The translations under genes and the position numbers were made by a program. Of a DNA stretch of 64,000 nucleotides, positions 1 to 37,897 are shown piece by piece; position 1 is the first letter of the stretch; every line of letters starts with the position of its first letter. The DNA is from Enoplosus armatus (Eukaryota; Chordata; Actinopteri; Centrarchiformes; Enoplosidae). Location of the stretch: NCBI RefSeq assembly GCF_043641665.1, contig NC_092191.1, positions 15,717,501 through 15,781,500 on the forward strand, in the 5' to 3' direction. The notes under the pieces are model-generated. The model was not told where the DNA came from and made no database searches. It saw only the letters and a list, made by a program, of their open reading frames with translations.

Positions 1-1161
1 AACACAGACAGAGTTGGCGTAGTGTATGCTGCCTTTCTTTTCTTGCCTACTCTAACACATATGTCGGCTCACACCACACAGCAATATGGCTGCTGAAACT
101 TGAGCCTGCTTTTGTCTGCAGCACTTCACCTGAGGCATTTTTCACCATTGCACAGAGGTACAGCTTGTGGATCAAGTTTCACCATAGTCTTCATTCTACA
201 CAGCGGTTCAGCTGGGACTTGTCCTGGGTGTACAGACACTGCTGTAGTCTCTGTAAAGCCATCGCTCCCCATGGACTTACAAGTGTGTTCTTAATGTAGC
301 ACTCAAGAGTGAAACACCCTCTTAAACTAAACACAAGTCACAGTGGTAGCTACACTGTGTACTAAAAACAGTTGAGCTGCTCTTCTGCAGGCATGTCTGA
401 TCTCGTGCTCCACCTTTGCACTGCCACAATAGCAGCACAGATGGAATCGGCATTCAATGCTGTTGTACAGACCTCTGTTGCATTGCAGCATGAAGGCTGC
501 AGTTACCTTACATGCTTAACCTTCAACCCGAATTAAGTCAGACTAATGGGAAGTGCTAGAGTCAGAGAGTGGAAACTTGAGTAAGAGGAAGACATGTCGT
601 TTCTCTTAAGGTTTACACGACTGTTAGCTGATCCTTAAGGCCTTCAAATAGCCCAGGACACTGAACACAACACCATGACCAGACACCTCGGACATGGTGA
701 TGAGACTCTGGTCATGAGCTATTTAGCAACTATTCCCTTCCAACTTGTGCAGACTGTTTATTTGTGCATCAGCATGTGCATGTTGTGCAGAGGGCTGGAC
801 TTTGGGATCTGATTAGTTCTAATCTCCAAACTGGTATGTCTTTTGGACAGTTTAAAGAACTGATTTGCATTGTGTTATGCATGTTTATGAGAATAATACA
901 AGACTGACATAGTGTGTGTGAACAAGATGAATGGCTGTGAATAAGAGAAATTTGCACTGCCATTGTGGACACCTAGACCATGTTGAGATTATTACTGTTG
1001 TGAAGCTATTATAATTCAATAAGAAATTTCAATAGTTGACAATTACATATTGTGGTTCTTGTGATAAATTGCTTGCATTAATGAACCCTGCACTGGAGGT
1101 GCTGCAGGCATAGTTAAGTAGTGTCCCTTATTAAAAAAGGACGGAAGAGAGCAAGAGCGAG

Positions 1162-1219
<58 letters not shown>

Positions 1220-2880
1220 GAAGGAGGAATTGAAATCGCTTTAACAAAAGATGGTGGGAAAAGACAAAGAGATTAGTATGGACAATAATCAATAATAGAG
1301 AGGGTAACCAGAGATATTTGTTGCAATGTGCGTATTTGACATTAAATTGACATTAGTGCTGTTCTATCAAGACAATGATTACCTCAACTTCACTGAGATG
1401 TTATTGAAAACAGTAACTCCTGTGTATTGGCTATATGAAGCATCTATAAAACAGCAAACAAGCTCGCAGAAAACAGTCACAGAGAACTGCCGATGCCCCC
1501 TGACCCTTTTGACCTCAGGTCCATTTATTATTGTAATGGATATAGTGATTAAGCAATATATTGAGAGAATGCTCAGGTTCTGGCCCCACTTGTCAGGACA
1601 GTGGTCCATTTATAAATGCATAAAATCACATTCTCCTTACTTATCATGAATCCTCAAAGGAGAAACACTTGGCTCCATTTCCATTTTTATGAATCAATCT
1701 AAGGCCATTAAACCTCCTGGCATTATGCTTCTCACCCAACAAAGTGTCACGAGAATTTGATGATCTGATACAGCAGAGTAATGCAGGATTGGTGTTTTTA
1801 CATTCTGTCAATTGTGTCGGGCTGCTTTTAAGTTTAGGAATATGAGTATGAATAAGAGATAATATAGTTACTATAAGAAACATGTATCTACAAATTGATT
1901 TCATTGTGTTTGTGTCTAGAGGAGGAGATAAACTATTCTGACATTCCTGGCATTTCTTAAAGGACCCAGCTGGTGTGTAGCATTGTATTCTATATATCTT
2001 TACTTTATTCATATCCTCATTAACACTGATATACAGTCACATCATGCAGAAATTTGACGTGTTCTTTCATTGGATGTGACAAGTCCCTCCAACCTGCAGT
2101 CGTCTCTGACACATCCCCAGTTGACTCGGCAGCTCCTCAGCTTTTCCTTTCACATTATGCATTCAGTCCAGCAAATATGTATTCAAGCCAACAATTATAA
2201 CTGGCACACTGCGAAGAGGCAAGTCATTTGGTTCTGATGCATTTTTACGCTGGAGCTCCGTCAAGGCATGCATGACTAACAGCAGAGACGCCCTATCTCC
2301 CAGTTCAATTCAGTAATGCTATTGAAATGAATGGGTTTTTGTTTAAAAAAAAATCAGAAATAGAATTGCTGAAGCTGTATTCAATGTGTATTGCAAATTT
2401 CCCCGCTGAGGGATTCATAAAGGATTATCTTATCTTCTTATATTTCAAAACCTACACACAACAGTTTATTCATTCAAACCATATTGAGGTGCTAAATATT
2501 CTATATGTGAACATGTGATATACCATCAGTTTCTAATGTTAAAATGATCTGATCTGAAAAAATACTATACAAATACTATGGCATCTAGTGATAGTACAAA
2601 GGAGTTTGTGTGTGAGTCAGTTTTCTCACCTTTTTCGTTCTGACCTCAGTTTGTAGTCAGTAATAGGCCTGCAAGATTGACTAGATGAATGTGCTTTCAG
2701 GGAACAATGGCAACTTTTTTCAACATTGAAAAGTAATTTTCTTCATATTGGTGGCTGTTTCGCCTTTTAATGATGATCTATAGTATTCAACTCTCATTTA
2801 TGGTGAGAGGCTGTGCTGAATAGGAGCATGCCATGGAGCTAATTAATGAGATGGCGAGATTTGATTTTGTGCTTCTACAG
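1..2880. other. Upstream flank, no gene recognised
   Basis: No reading frame here resembles a known protein, and no convincing exon with phased splice sites was found. The stretch is AT-rich with many stops on both strands. The only clear structure is the (GA)n microsatellite at 1165-1217. It probably contains distal promoter sequence of micu1 and intergenic DNA. An untranslated exon of a neighbouring gene cannot be excluded by eye. Confidence 0.6.
1165..1217. repeat. (GA)n microsatellite
   Basis: An uninterrupted run of GA dinucleotides about 53 bases long, preceded by a degenerate GA/GC-rich lead-in from about 1145. It lies about 1.7 kb upstream of the micu1 promoter. It is likely to vary in length between individuals. 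Confidence 0.97.
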
Positions 2881-3093
2881 TAATTGCACGCCCAGCAGTG
2901 ATGGGACGGAGCCCGTCTAAAAAGCATGGGGCGGGGTGCGGAGATGCCCCACCCCGCCGTCGTCTGCAATGTTGTTGGTGAACACGGAACTGCTGTTTGC
3001 GCTGCGCTCCATCTCTGCAGACACAAGAGGGGAAGACGCCGACGACGTTAACATTATCATTTTGGATTGACTGGTGTTTGTGTTGTCACTTAT
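2880..3093 (+). promoter_or_regulatory. micu1: Probable micu1 promoter and untranslated first exon
   Basis: CpG density rises sharply here relative to its surroundings. Two GC boxes (SP/KLF type) occur at 2928-2936 and, inverted, at 2950-2958. The 9-base arms at 2930-2938 and 2950-2958 form a perfect inverted repeat around an 11-base spacer. No TATA box is evident. A good splice donor (GTGAGT) begins at 3094, so an untranslated exon probably ends at 3093 and joins the first coding exon at 7210. The transcription start cannot be fixed from sequence. The assignment to micu1 rests on position and orientation. Confidence 0.55.
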
Positions 3094-5770
3094 GTGAGTA
3101 AAGGCGCCGCTTCTTTGCTAAGACAGCTATCTAATGAGGCAGTGTGTAGCCGATAAAATAGCAGCCCCCTGAGCTAACAATTTATCATAACGTTAACTGC
3201 TAGCTTGCTAGCTAGCGTTAGCTGTCCTACGAAAAATGATCTGACTGCAGGACTCGTTATCTACGCATGTCACGTTAACAGTAACAAGTGATACAAAAAG
3301 TAGGACTGACGTTGTGTATTACTGGTATTACTGGTTAGCAAGCAGCTAACCGCTAACGTTATATTAATTCAGGCTGTTGTCAACGAGGTCAACTTACGGC
3401 TAAAAACAAAACATTGGGGTCCTTGTCCAACATGGGGACAACTTTGGGGGTTCGGGTGTCCGCTCTGACAAGTCAAACATAACACTAACATGACCGTAAC
3501 GTTAAACAGTATGTTTTCTTGACCCAGCATATTTGCCGATTTACGTTAGCTAGCCGCTGACAGTGTTCCGTGTGAAATGTTGATGTCAAAGACCCCAACT
3601 CACCGGTGGGGACCATATCAAGATATCAACCACGTGAAAAAGGACATTTTGTGTCCTGGGCACTGATCGGGGAAGATCTTTGTTAACGTTTTATGGTCAG
3701 TTATATAGGTGACAGTTGGGTGAGTAAAATGTGTGATCGTTCTCAGACAGCCTAGTGTTGTGCTAACTTCTGATGAAAGTAAACTTTCCCTCATTTTACT
3801 TGGTTATTAACCTTGTAGGTGGACCCGTGGGTGTCTCTAGACCACAGTTTTTGGAAATTGTGGTGTCTGACCAAACTGAGCTGCCATGTTTGTTCAGACC
3901 ATCACACAATAATCATGTTGGTTTACTATTTTGTGTGTCCAGCCTAAACCCCCTTTTCACCAGTTCACCTGCACTACACACAGTCTCAACACTTGTTATT
4001 GACTTGATGCTCCAGTTGGGCAGTGAGAAATGGCTTACCTGTGAGTCACCACACAAGATGGCCCAACCTTCGAGTGTTATTGCTTGCTGTTTCTCTGTCC
4101 AGTGTATTTGGTTTTATTCTGATAAACCTTCGGGTTAGTAATCCCAAACAGTGGAAAAATAAACATTGCTCAAATGTTTTTAAATACTTTCGTCAGCTTT
4201 AATGAATGAATCAATTCATAAGTAAGTTGTTATGAGCAAGTTACAGATTTGTCTAAAGATGCAATGTCTTAACGTTTTCATGAGACACTGATGGTAGAAG
4301 GTAGACATGCAAGCTTTTCTTTGCCTGTGCTCCTGGTACTCCTGACTATGATCCCCTCTCTCTGTTTATATTTACTGCTTGAAGGCAGAAAACATCCCTG
4401 AGCAGCAGACGAACTGCAAAGTTTAACGTCTTAAAACTGCCAAGTTTACTATTGTTTTAGAGGAATGCATCACTAGTTTCAACTGAGGGCATAAAGCATA
4501 ATTTTTAGTGCCCTATGCTGTCGAGGTGACACTGCCCACGCCTTTTCTGTCCCTTTTAGTTTTTTTAGGATGCGATCATCCGAGTACTAAGTAGTGTTCA
4601 CACAACATAAATATTTATGTTTCTCTTGTGGGAAGTTCAGCACATCACTGTCAGGTGGTGGAGAATGTTGATAACACTTGTGACTTGCTCACTGTGAAAG
4701 GGTACATCTCTACTTTATGTTAAACAATGTCAAATCAATTTATCTTTACCAATGAATGAAAAACTATGATCAAGATACTCTGACGATTACAAGTCTGCAT
4801 CATGTAAACTGTTGGATGATGTTTTAAATACGTCAAAATGACGGCATTATTATGAGCACTTATAAAGTTGCGCCTTGCTTCATGGATGTAGAACAAATGC
4901 AAGAAAAGGTGGGTACAAGTGTGTTGATGATAAGCAGGTGTTGTCTTTGAAGGGGACATCCATCAGTTACCCTTAAAATAGCTTTTGATAATTTTTCTGT
5001 TCACTTCCCAGCTGTACTGGCTAATGCCCTGTTCACCTTTCTAAAACCTCACTGGATGGTCAAGGCCTCCAACGCACTTAGATCTATCCCTCGTTTTTCT
5101 TGCTTTTTGTTATTGTAATAGCATAAGATAGCCCCTTGCAGGTGTGTGTTCCTGCATTTGTCACTTTTTGAATGTAAGGTATTCAAAATAGACATCTCCA
5201 CCAAAGTGTGGGTTAGCGTATTTACACATGCTTGTAATAACAAGGTCCTCTTCAGTGGATTGTACAGATGATGGGGTTGTAGCTGTAGTGTGGCTCACTG
5301 CTTTTCATTAAGATACACACATTCACATTCCCAGTGTCCCCTTCCTGACCAGAAAGCTCTGACAGGTTGATGAGAAGTAAGATAAGTATTTTCTGTACAA
5401 GCTCCAAGCAACTGGGGATTTCACAGATCATGGGTAACTCTCAGTTTGAAAATGATTAATTTCAACTCAGTTGACATTTTTCAAAGGCCCAGGAAGACAT
5501 TCATTTTTAATTTGTCCTTCTGCCTTGTGTATATTCAGGCTTGTGTGGCATGTGTTTGTAACGTGAACGTATTTGTGTCGTGCTTTTGTTGGGGCAGAGA
5601 TTACAACATTCTTTCCTGTTGAACATAAACTTTCTAAATACTAGTAGAGTAGATCTGATATAGGCGTCAAAATATTCTCTGAGGTCAGCATTTGATAAAT
5701 TATTCAGAAATTATGGCCTCAATTCTTCATTTTGTTATTTACAGATATGGATAATTGTTCATGTTGTTTG

Positions 5771-5850
5771 GTACTTAATTACATTTCATTACATGACGTT
5801 AATTTGGCAGATGCTTTTTTTCCCAAAGGGACTTAAAATAAGTAAATTCA
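5771..5850. repeat. Teleost interspersed repeat fragment
   Basis: The ATTACATTTCATTACAT-like lead followed by TTGGCAGATGCTTT and AGGGACTTAAAATAAGT matches, from memory, a very common teleost short interspersed repeat (core TTGGCAGACGCTTTTATCC). It is diverged and lies in micu1 intron 1. The family name is not assigned because no library search was possible. Confidence 0.6.
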
Positions 5851-6684
5851 AATTGGCTAGGCATCATCCAAAATTGTGAGTGTATCCCTTTTAAGCAAAT
5901 AACTAAAAGCATGTTCATAAATGCTTAAAAAATGTTTCTTCTGTACCATAGCCAGTCATTCAAGTTGCTCTGTGTCTATAATATCTTTGGCACTAGTCTT
6001 TCAGCATCAGACTGTCTCCAGCTCCACAGAAATAGTGTGCATGCATCCATGCTCTCCCCCTCAGTCCCCACTGTCATGGGCTGCTGAACACTCCAATTAG
6101 CATATGCCATGTCTTTTATTTTTCTGCTGAATCAGTTTGACACTTGGTGTCTGAATTGTTAATAGGATATCGACAGGTGGCAGCTTCAGGCCTCAGTGGG
6201 ATGAACTCCTCTGTCCTGTCCTTTTGTGCACACACGGGAGCTACAGATACACACCAGTAGCCCCTTGCTTAATTGTTAATCATCTTTCCGTGACACTGAT
6301 GAATTAAGCAACAGTCTGGTTGAAAATGAAGTTCTGGAGCTTAGCTGCACTGGTGGCAATTAGTTTTATCCTTGCTTTCTGTTGTTTATTAATTGAGGTG
6401 TGTGAGAATTCCAGGACATTTATGCATTGACTGTTGAAGGTACAGTTCTGCCTGCAGTGCAGTATGAAGACAGATCCCATGAGTGCACTGTTATTGTTCT
6501 AAGCTTTGCCTCTTGAGATGAGTGTTAATTAGTTTTTTCGTTAAATTTTTTCACATCCTTCCCTAAGACTTCCATGGCTTATGACTGGAGACGTAATGTG
6601 CTTAGCACAGTGGTAGCAGTGTGCCCACTTCTACATGACATTCAGATGGTATACACTGTATGCTGTAGTTTGAAACAGTTTCCA

Positions 6685-7030
6685 GACTCAGAATCAGAAA
6701 TACTTTATTGATCCCCGGGGGGAAATTAGACAAGTTACAGGTGCCCCCATTCAAGAATAGAAAAAGTAGCGTAGAGATAAAGATATAAGATATAAAAAAT
6801 ATATACATTTACAATATTTAAGTGATAAAATATATACAGCAAAAAGTATGTAAATAGAGAATAAATAATGAGGTTATAGTTATTGACAGAGGTGAAATAA
6901 GTCCAGAATCAGTCTGTTTATTCTGAGTGTCTGACACTCAGAGGGAGGAGTTGAACAGTTTGATGGCCACAGGCAGGAATGATTTCCTGTGGCGCTCTGT
7001 TGTGCATTTAGGTGGAATAACGTAGAATTT
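6685..7030 (-). mobile_element. Degraded LINE-type retrotransposon 3' fragment
   Basis: It starts with AATCAGAAATACTTTATTGA and a CCCCGGGGGGAAATT block, the reverse complement of the 3' tail of abundant teleost non-LTR elements. It continues to a block at 6940-7015 (GTTTGATGGCCACAGGCAGG) that is also typical of these elements. The middle is AT-rich and decayed, with no intact reading frame. The element lies just before the first coding exon of micu1. Orientation and family (L2 or Rex-like) are inferred from memory of the tail motif. Confidence 0.6.
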
Positions 7031-7210
7031 ATCTTCTTATCCTCAGTATTTGCAATGACAGAAGCAGATCTATGCCATCTATTATTACTTTTTTTCTGTC
7101 ATCACATGCTGGACAAAATGCCCTAAAACTAAATTGTAGAGCATCTTCTAATTGTTGTACTGTACAGTCCTATGTGTTTCACCACGCCTTTATTCTTTTG
7201 TCCCTGCAGG

Positions 7211-32211
<25,001 letters not shown>

Positions 32212-32892
32212 CGACAGGAGGCAACGTGTGAGCCGGAGAGAGAAAGACAGTGTGTGTGAATAAAGCGACAACACCGGTAGCATTAAAGCCATTCTCCTTC
32301 AACAGGTCTCGAGAATTAAAATAGACAATTAATGCAATGAACTCATTAGGACTGCAGCCCATTAACGCATGTCGCTGTGATGTAGTGACTGAAGCATGCT
32401 GACGTGGCGCTGAAAGGCTTCTCTAGCCTGCCTGTCTAAGTCATCATGGGTATTTGTATATTTAAAATATACAAAGTTTGTATGTTTATTTTTGCCATAT
32501 TCTATAGGAGAATGCAGTGTCAGCAGGTAATTGTGTGACCCTTTGTGAAACGCTAAAAACGGCACTTTTATGTCCGTATTTAACACGTTTTTCTGCAAAA
32601 GTGGAATGAATCTTATTTGACCCTCAGCTGTATAAATGCCACAGTATGTCTGTTCTATACTGACAACAGACCCTTAGTTATTTCATTGGTGGGACAGAGA
32701 GCAGAAGTCTGTAATCTTGTTAGCGCCTCTTCTTCAGTTTCTGCTAGCTCCAGATATCCATTTGTCCCATAAAAGAGCAATGATGCTTGTCTTGCTCTAC
32801 AATGTGCTGTTCAAAGTGTGTATTCTTCTAATTATTATTGCCCACTGAAACACTTTATATAAGATGGATGTTAAAAGAAATGCTCTATTAAA
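32212..32892 (+). other. micu1: micu1 3' untranslated region (probable)
   Basis: The sequence follows the TAG stop at 32209-32211. An AATAAA at 32259-32264 lies very close to the stop. An ATTAAA at 32887-32892 is a second candidate signal that would give a 3'UTR of about 0.7 kb. Which of them is used cannot be decided from sequence. Confidence 0.5.
32887..32892 (+). terminator. micu1: Candidate micu1 polyadenylation signal (ATTAAA)
   Basis: ATTAAA followed by a T-rich, GT-containing stretch in the next 20-30 bases, about 680 bp past the stop. The AATAAA at 32259 is the main alternative. Confidence 0.4.
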
Positions 32893-33679
32893 GATGTTTT
32901 TAATACTGTAAAACTGATTACGCTTTATTTATGAACGACTGAGTTCTGCTTCACTTCTAAGTTGGATTGTCGTCCTGCCATGTTCTCATTTTCACTCTTT
33001 GAGAAAAGCACAGTGGAGGATTAGCGAGACTAATCTGTGTGGGGAACCAAGGAAGTCATTTGTCATGTGTAATGAAACAGGGGTGTAACATTTTTAGGCA
33101 AAAATGCATAGCTGACTGTATGCAGTTGGCTTTGAGTGTGTGCCAGAGGAAGAAAAAGATGGTAATGTGTGTGCGTAGGAGCAGTCAGCAGTTTTGTCTA
33201 ATTGAAATGGACAGAATGGGCAGTCCTCGGCCTCTGCTGCCCATTAAAAGATTGTCCTGCAGCCCCTTCGTACACACTCTGTGCTGCATTGGCCTGAAAC
33301 GAGCTGGCTTGCTCTCTTGCACAGGTTGCGACTGACAGACGGAAGTGGTACTCAGGAGTGATTGCTAGGCAGAAGATTAGGTTGAAGGGCCTCTCATCAG
33401 TATTCCTCACCCCTGTTCTTTCCCCGGCTTAAGTCTGGCATTACATTCACATGGAACCTAAAATGACAAAGTTGCTGTACTGCGAAAACCACGTATCACC
33501 AAAACATCTTTTCATGAGCTAAGTCTTCTTTCCAGCTTTGTAAAAATAATCTCTTCCTATGGGGTTTTAAATTGTTTGTGTAGCTTAAGATGAAGGAGAA
33601 TTTTCTTAACCTATAATGGAACATCCAATCATGCAAAATCACCAAAATTGGAGATGCATGGTTTTCCTTCTCCATAACA

Positions 33680-33955
33680 AGGGTAGGCATTTTCATGATC
33701 GATTAATCTGTTACTTTTTTTGATTGACTGATTAATAGTATAAAACTGCTGTCAAATTGCTTGTTATATCCAACAAACAGTCCAAAACCCAAAGAAAATC
33801 TATTTACAGTGATATAAAACAGCAAATCCTCACATTTAAGAAGCTGAAATGAATTCCCCAATGAATGACTTTAACAATTAATCAGTTATATAAAAAATTG
33901 ATTTGTTTTCTCTCAATTACCTAACTGATTAATCAACTGATTTCTTTAGCACTAA
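33680..33955. repeat. Teleost repeat with ATTAATCGATTA-like ends
   Basis: GGCATTTTCATGATCGATTA at the left, then an internal AAAACAGCAAATCCTCACAT and TTTAAGAAGCTGAAA, then ACAATTAATCAGTTA and ACTGATTAATCAACTGATT at the right. This matches a very abundant teleost element with AT-rich, partly palindromic ends. It is diverged, non-coding and lies between micu1 and nolc1. The family name is left open. Confidence 0.65.
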
Positions 33956-36354
33956 CAGCAGCAAAGAAAAACACTGCGTTCTTCTGCTTTCAAATCCTAG
34001 AGGCTCCTGTAGCTCATAGCGGCTTCGTAGTCTCCAACATGCTGCCAGCAACATCGCCTCCAACTGCATTGAGTCTCTCAACAACAGTCCCATCTGCACT
34101 GAAAAATTGCCCAGTAACAGCTCTGCAGTAGCTATACTGCAGCCCCCCCTTCTCAACAGCTCAGCCATGTAAACTCAGAGCAAGCACGCTCTGTCAAGTT
34201 TCCCTGCTTGGTGAGCAGTGAAGCAACGCTCAATGGTTAACTGTTGTCAGACTTGGGGAAGGCAGGGGCTATATTTGGAGTGACTGCAGACCTCTCTCCT
34301 AAGTCAACAGCTCTTTATGTTTAGGCAGAGAAATGTACACAACATTTTTTTAGTGTGTAGATACATAAACTGCATGAACAGTACATGTGCTGTTAGTCAT
34401 GTGTGCATAGGAATTAAGCCTTTTCTTCACACTGAATGCAGTGAGTGTATGCCTCATTAGGCCATATGTTATGTGCCATCTGTCATGTATTATAAGTTAA
34501 TATAAAAACAATAAACTGTATTTGTTACTCTTATTATTGCACCGAGGCTAGAGTTTATCCAGTCAGCTTAATGGTAAATCTGCAGTGTTCAGCCTGAGGA
34601 TCACTTTGCCCACTTCTCCGTAAGGGGTCAGAAGGATGGCTATATGGCAACGGGCAATAACACTTTGTAATAATTCTAAATCTGACTGGCAAGTAGTTTG
34701 AAGTTGCTAAAGCATGAGTAATACTGTCTCTACAGATCCCGTGTAAAGGGAGTTACAGGAATCTAAGGAAGAAAAGTCATTCATTTTCTGATTCAATCCA
34801 CCAATGTTGTGCTGCTGTTGAAGAACCAGCAGGTTTTATTGACAACATGGACAGAAAGCTGCCTATCTTTGCTTTGAAAGAGCTGGGAGTGACAGGAGCT
34901 GTTAAAAATCATTTCAGGTTTACCTCTGCTGTGCTGTAAAATGCTCGAAGACCTCCAGGATTCAATATACCTGAGGTTAAGCTGGTTGGACTGGCAGGTT
35001 TTAGTGGAAAGCATCGCTGAGTGTCATCGACGTAATGGTGAAACAGATTGATGAGGGCAAAGATTAGACCAAGAATTGAGACATATGGCACTTTATATTT
35101 GATATTTAAAAGATGTGATTATTGTGATTATGAGTATTTATGGTATATAATGATATCTATGGTTATACACAACATTTTATAGATGGTAAGGGGTGAACCA
35201 GTCCCGATCAGGTACAGTAATACCAGTGATTGACAGTATCAAAGCTGTTGGTTACTGATTGAAGCCTTATCTCTATGCAAGTAAGAACACTAAAACCAAA
35301 TGAATATACTGCTGTTGTTTAAAATAAAGATAATTTGGTCTGAAAACCTTACATGTGAACATTGGAGGAGCCACAAGGGTCTTGGAATTAGAGTTCCAGT
35401 TTTCTTTTCTTCCAGTGAAGGTACGAAAGTGGCCAGAGAGCTTTTTATAGTTCATAAAAGACAAGAAATAACTGTATAAAAGACCTCCTTGAGGCCAGTA
35501 TTGAAAGGAATTGCCTAAAGCGTGACCAATACATCAGACTCATCCGGTTTGCAAAGCAGAGCTCCTTCATGTGACTACCAACTCTTAAAAGGAAAGCCAT
35601 GTGCAGTCAGATGCTCTCATTGCTTGGTGTAACATGAAAGAAACATCTTGCATTTCTCTGGAGAGGCTTCAATAAGTAACTGCAGGGAGGATTCTCAGTA
35701 CGGCCACTTACACTGAAAACTACCCGGGATTTAAGTAAGTTATTAGGAAAGAGAGCAAGAGAAATATTCCGCTCTTGCATCTGTTGGCTTTCCATTTTCA
35801 CTCATGTTGCCTCTTCTCTTTTCAGGTATTGAAAAGTGTGCTGATTTATTAAGTGACTTTACTGGCATGGAAACATGCAAACATATATTCCTCTGTATTT
35901 TGCAGCAGAGTGGTGAACAGCAAACTGAAAAGCCTGACAACAAAAAAAAGTGCATGTAGGGGTTAATGGACTATGTCTGGAATGAAAGGGTTAGTTAAAG
36001 GGGAACTACACATGAACATCAGTTTACTTGAGATAACGACTAAAATAACCCTGGTGATGTCATACTGTTGTCATCTGTCACGTCTCCCAGTTATTCATTT
36101 TTGATCAAAGTGCAATGCGTATCCCGATAAGTGTATCCCTTTAAAAAGAGCAACCTCCTGCCGTCACCACTCCACCCGCTCCTCCTTTGTTTACTGTGAA
36201 ACAGAGCATCCATCACAATTGGCTGAGTGTAAAGTCTGTACATAGCAGCCACCCTTGAAACTGTCCCATGGCAAGCAGTAAGGTGTCAGCTCACATATTG
36301 TACTGAGTGCCACATTTACAACTGAACATCAGTACTGGAGCAAAGAACTACCTG

Positions 36355-36369
36355 ACTGCCATCTAGTGG
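36355..36369 (-). promoter_or_regulatory. CTCF-like motif
   Basis: Read on the minus strand, CCACTAGATGGCAGT fits every position of the CCASYAGRKGGCRSY consensus as remembered. It sits beside a retrotransposon-like repeat. Binding is not shown. Confidence 0.4.
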
Positions 36370-36387
36370 CTTTAATTCAAATTTCAA

Positions 36388-36680
36388 CTTTCAAGAATCA
36401 GAATCAGAATCAGAAACTGTTTATTGCCAAGTAACATACATTACAAGGAATTTGCTGTGGTCTGAAGGTGCTATTGTTTTGATAACAAATAAGTAGAATA
36501 TAAAAGCTAAAATAAGAATAAGAATAAGAATAAAAATAAAAATAAGATAAGATAAATAACAACAGTGCAGTGACCAGAATAAAGTAAAGTGTCCAGTAGG
36601 GGGTGGGTGCGTTAATGTAACGCAGGGGGGACAGGGGTGATGTACATTAATATAATGTATAAGTAGTGTTTGTGTTCGGG
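36388..36680. repeat. Teleost retrotransposon-derived repeat
   Basis: Tandem AGAATC (AATCAGAATCAGAATCAG) followed by TTTATTGCCAAGTAACATAC and ACAAGGAATTTGCTGTGG is a hallmark of an extremely common teleost repeat. It is followed by an (AATAAG)-like simple stretch at about 36500-36560. It lies downstream of the nolc1 3' end. Confidence 0.7.
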
Positions 36681-36972
36681 GGGTCAATGTAATGTAGGCT
36701 GTAGGCAAAGACTGTAGGCATGCAGGTTTGTGACAATAGATGGACAAAGCAGCTCTTAATTTGTAGATGCCTACTAGAGACCAACATCCTCCCCATTTCC
36801 CTGCATGTAAAACTTCAGTCAACTGAGTGAACGCAGCTCAATGAGAAACTGCCCCTGCTCTAACAGAAGGCAAATTATCAGTGTCAATGTCAATTTGAAG
36901 GAAAGACTTAAAAATAAATACATAAAAATAAAAATCATGATTCCAATCACACCAATATTCAATTTGTTAGGT

Positions 36973-37897
36973 CTTTAATTACCGCTACAAGAATTGACAA
37001 TACAAATAACAGGAGGTACACAAAAGTTCAACAGTAAATTGAAATTATTGAAACAAACATGGCTCTCAGTTATGTTGGTGACTGTAAATTCCACACCACT
37101 GATGGACAGGGAGGGTTTGACAGGGGTATGCTAACATCAGAAAACACAACAGTGTCAAAGAAAATGGCTTGAGAATAGCTCGAGATGGCTTGAGAGGTCC
37201 TAAAGGTTGAAATGGAATAAAACTTAATAAATACACAGTATAAAACTCAGTTCTACTCTCAAAATGTTCATGTAATGTAAAGAGAAAAAACCCGAGCACA
37301 CACCCTCTCCACATTTACATGTGGCCAAATAAAACCAAACAAACTTCAAGAATCCATGTGATCCATTAAAAATCAATATCAGCCTTTACTTAACACATAA
37401 AGAACCTGTTGGGATGCATGGCTGTCATTCATACAAAGATAAATGAAAAATGTTACAAAGGAATAACAAGACATATGTCATTTAAGAATAAAGTACAGGT
37501 TAACAAAGTCAAAACAAGCAAAAAAGGGGCCCAACACTCACATTGGCTTTTTACCATTAACAGGTGGCCTGCAGCCACCTAGTGGCTATAAGTGATGATA
37601 ATGTCACATGATGTCAACCTTTAGCAGTACAGTCTGAAGTCACAGCTGGGAACATCTGTCTCCTGCTGCCACAGCTCCACTAACTGTAGCTTCAGATCAG
37701 AGTGAATGGTCTCCATTACAAACTAAGGGCAGCTAACTAAATCAAAGTGCCAGCTCAGCTCTACGGGTCACATTCCTCTGTCAGTGTGCTGCTGCTGGGT
37801 AGCGACGATAGAGGGACTGTGTACGGGGGAAGGAAGCAGACAACTGATAGTCCTGGTCACACATGTACAGTTCAGGTGGGAGAGAGTGAGAAGGTCA
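36973..37897 (-). other. nolc1: Probable nolc1 3' untranslated region
   Basis: The minus strand after the nolc1 stop at 37898 is open for untranslated sequence. The closest candidate polyadenylation signal found is ATTAAA on the minus strand (TTTAAT at 36974-36979), which gives a 3'UTR of about 0.9 kb. A CTCF-like motif with one mismatch lies at 37571-37585. The end is uncertain. Confidence 0.4.

Larger units (their letters stand above)
32893..36387. other. Intergenic region between micu1 and nolc1
   Basis: Convergent gene ends face each other across this stretch. It contains the repeat at 33680-33955. An open frame at 33929-34168 (minus) overlaps that repeat and the adjoining sequence and shows no protein similarity. 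An AATAAA at 34510-34515 has no gene clearly assigned to it. Nothing else recognisable was found. Confidence 0.55.

Noticed and set aside
3773..4138. 121-codon frame in micu1 intron 1
   Set aside because: No similarity to any family I know, and no flanking splice sites in a consistent phase. A chance frame is the simpler explanation.
33929..34168. 79-codon minus-strand Leu-rich frame
   Set aside because: It overlaps the end of an interspersed repeat and shows no family similarity.
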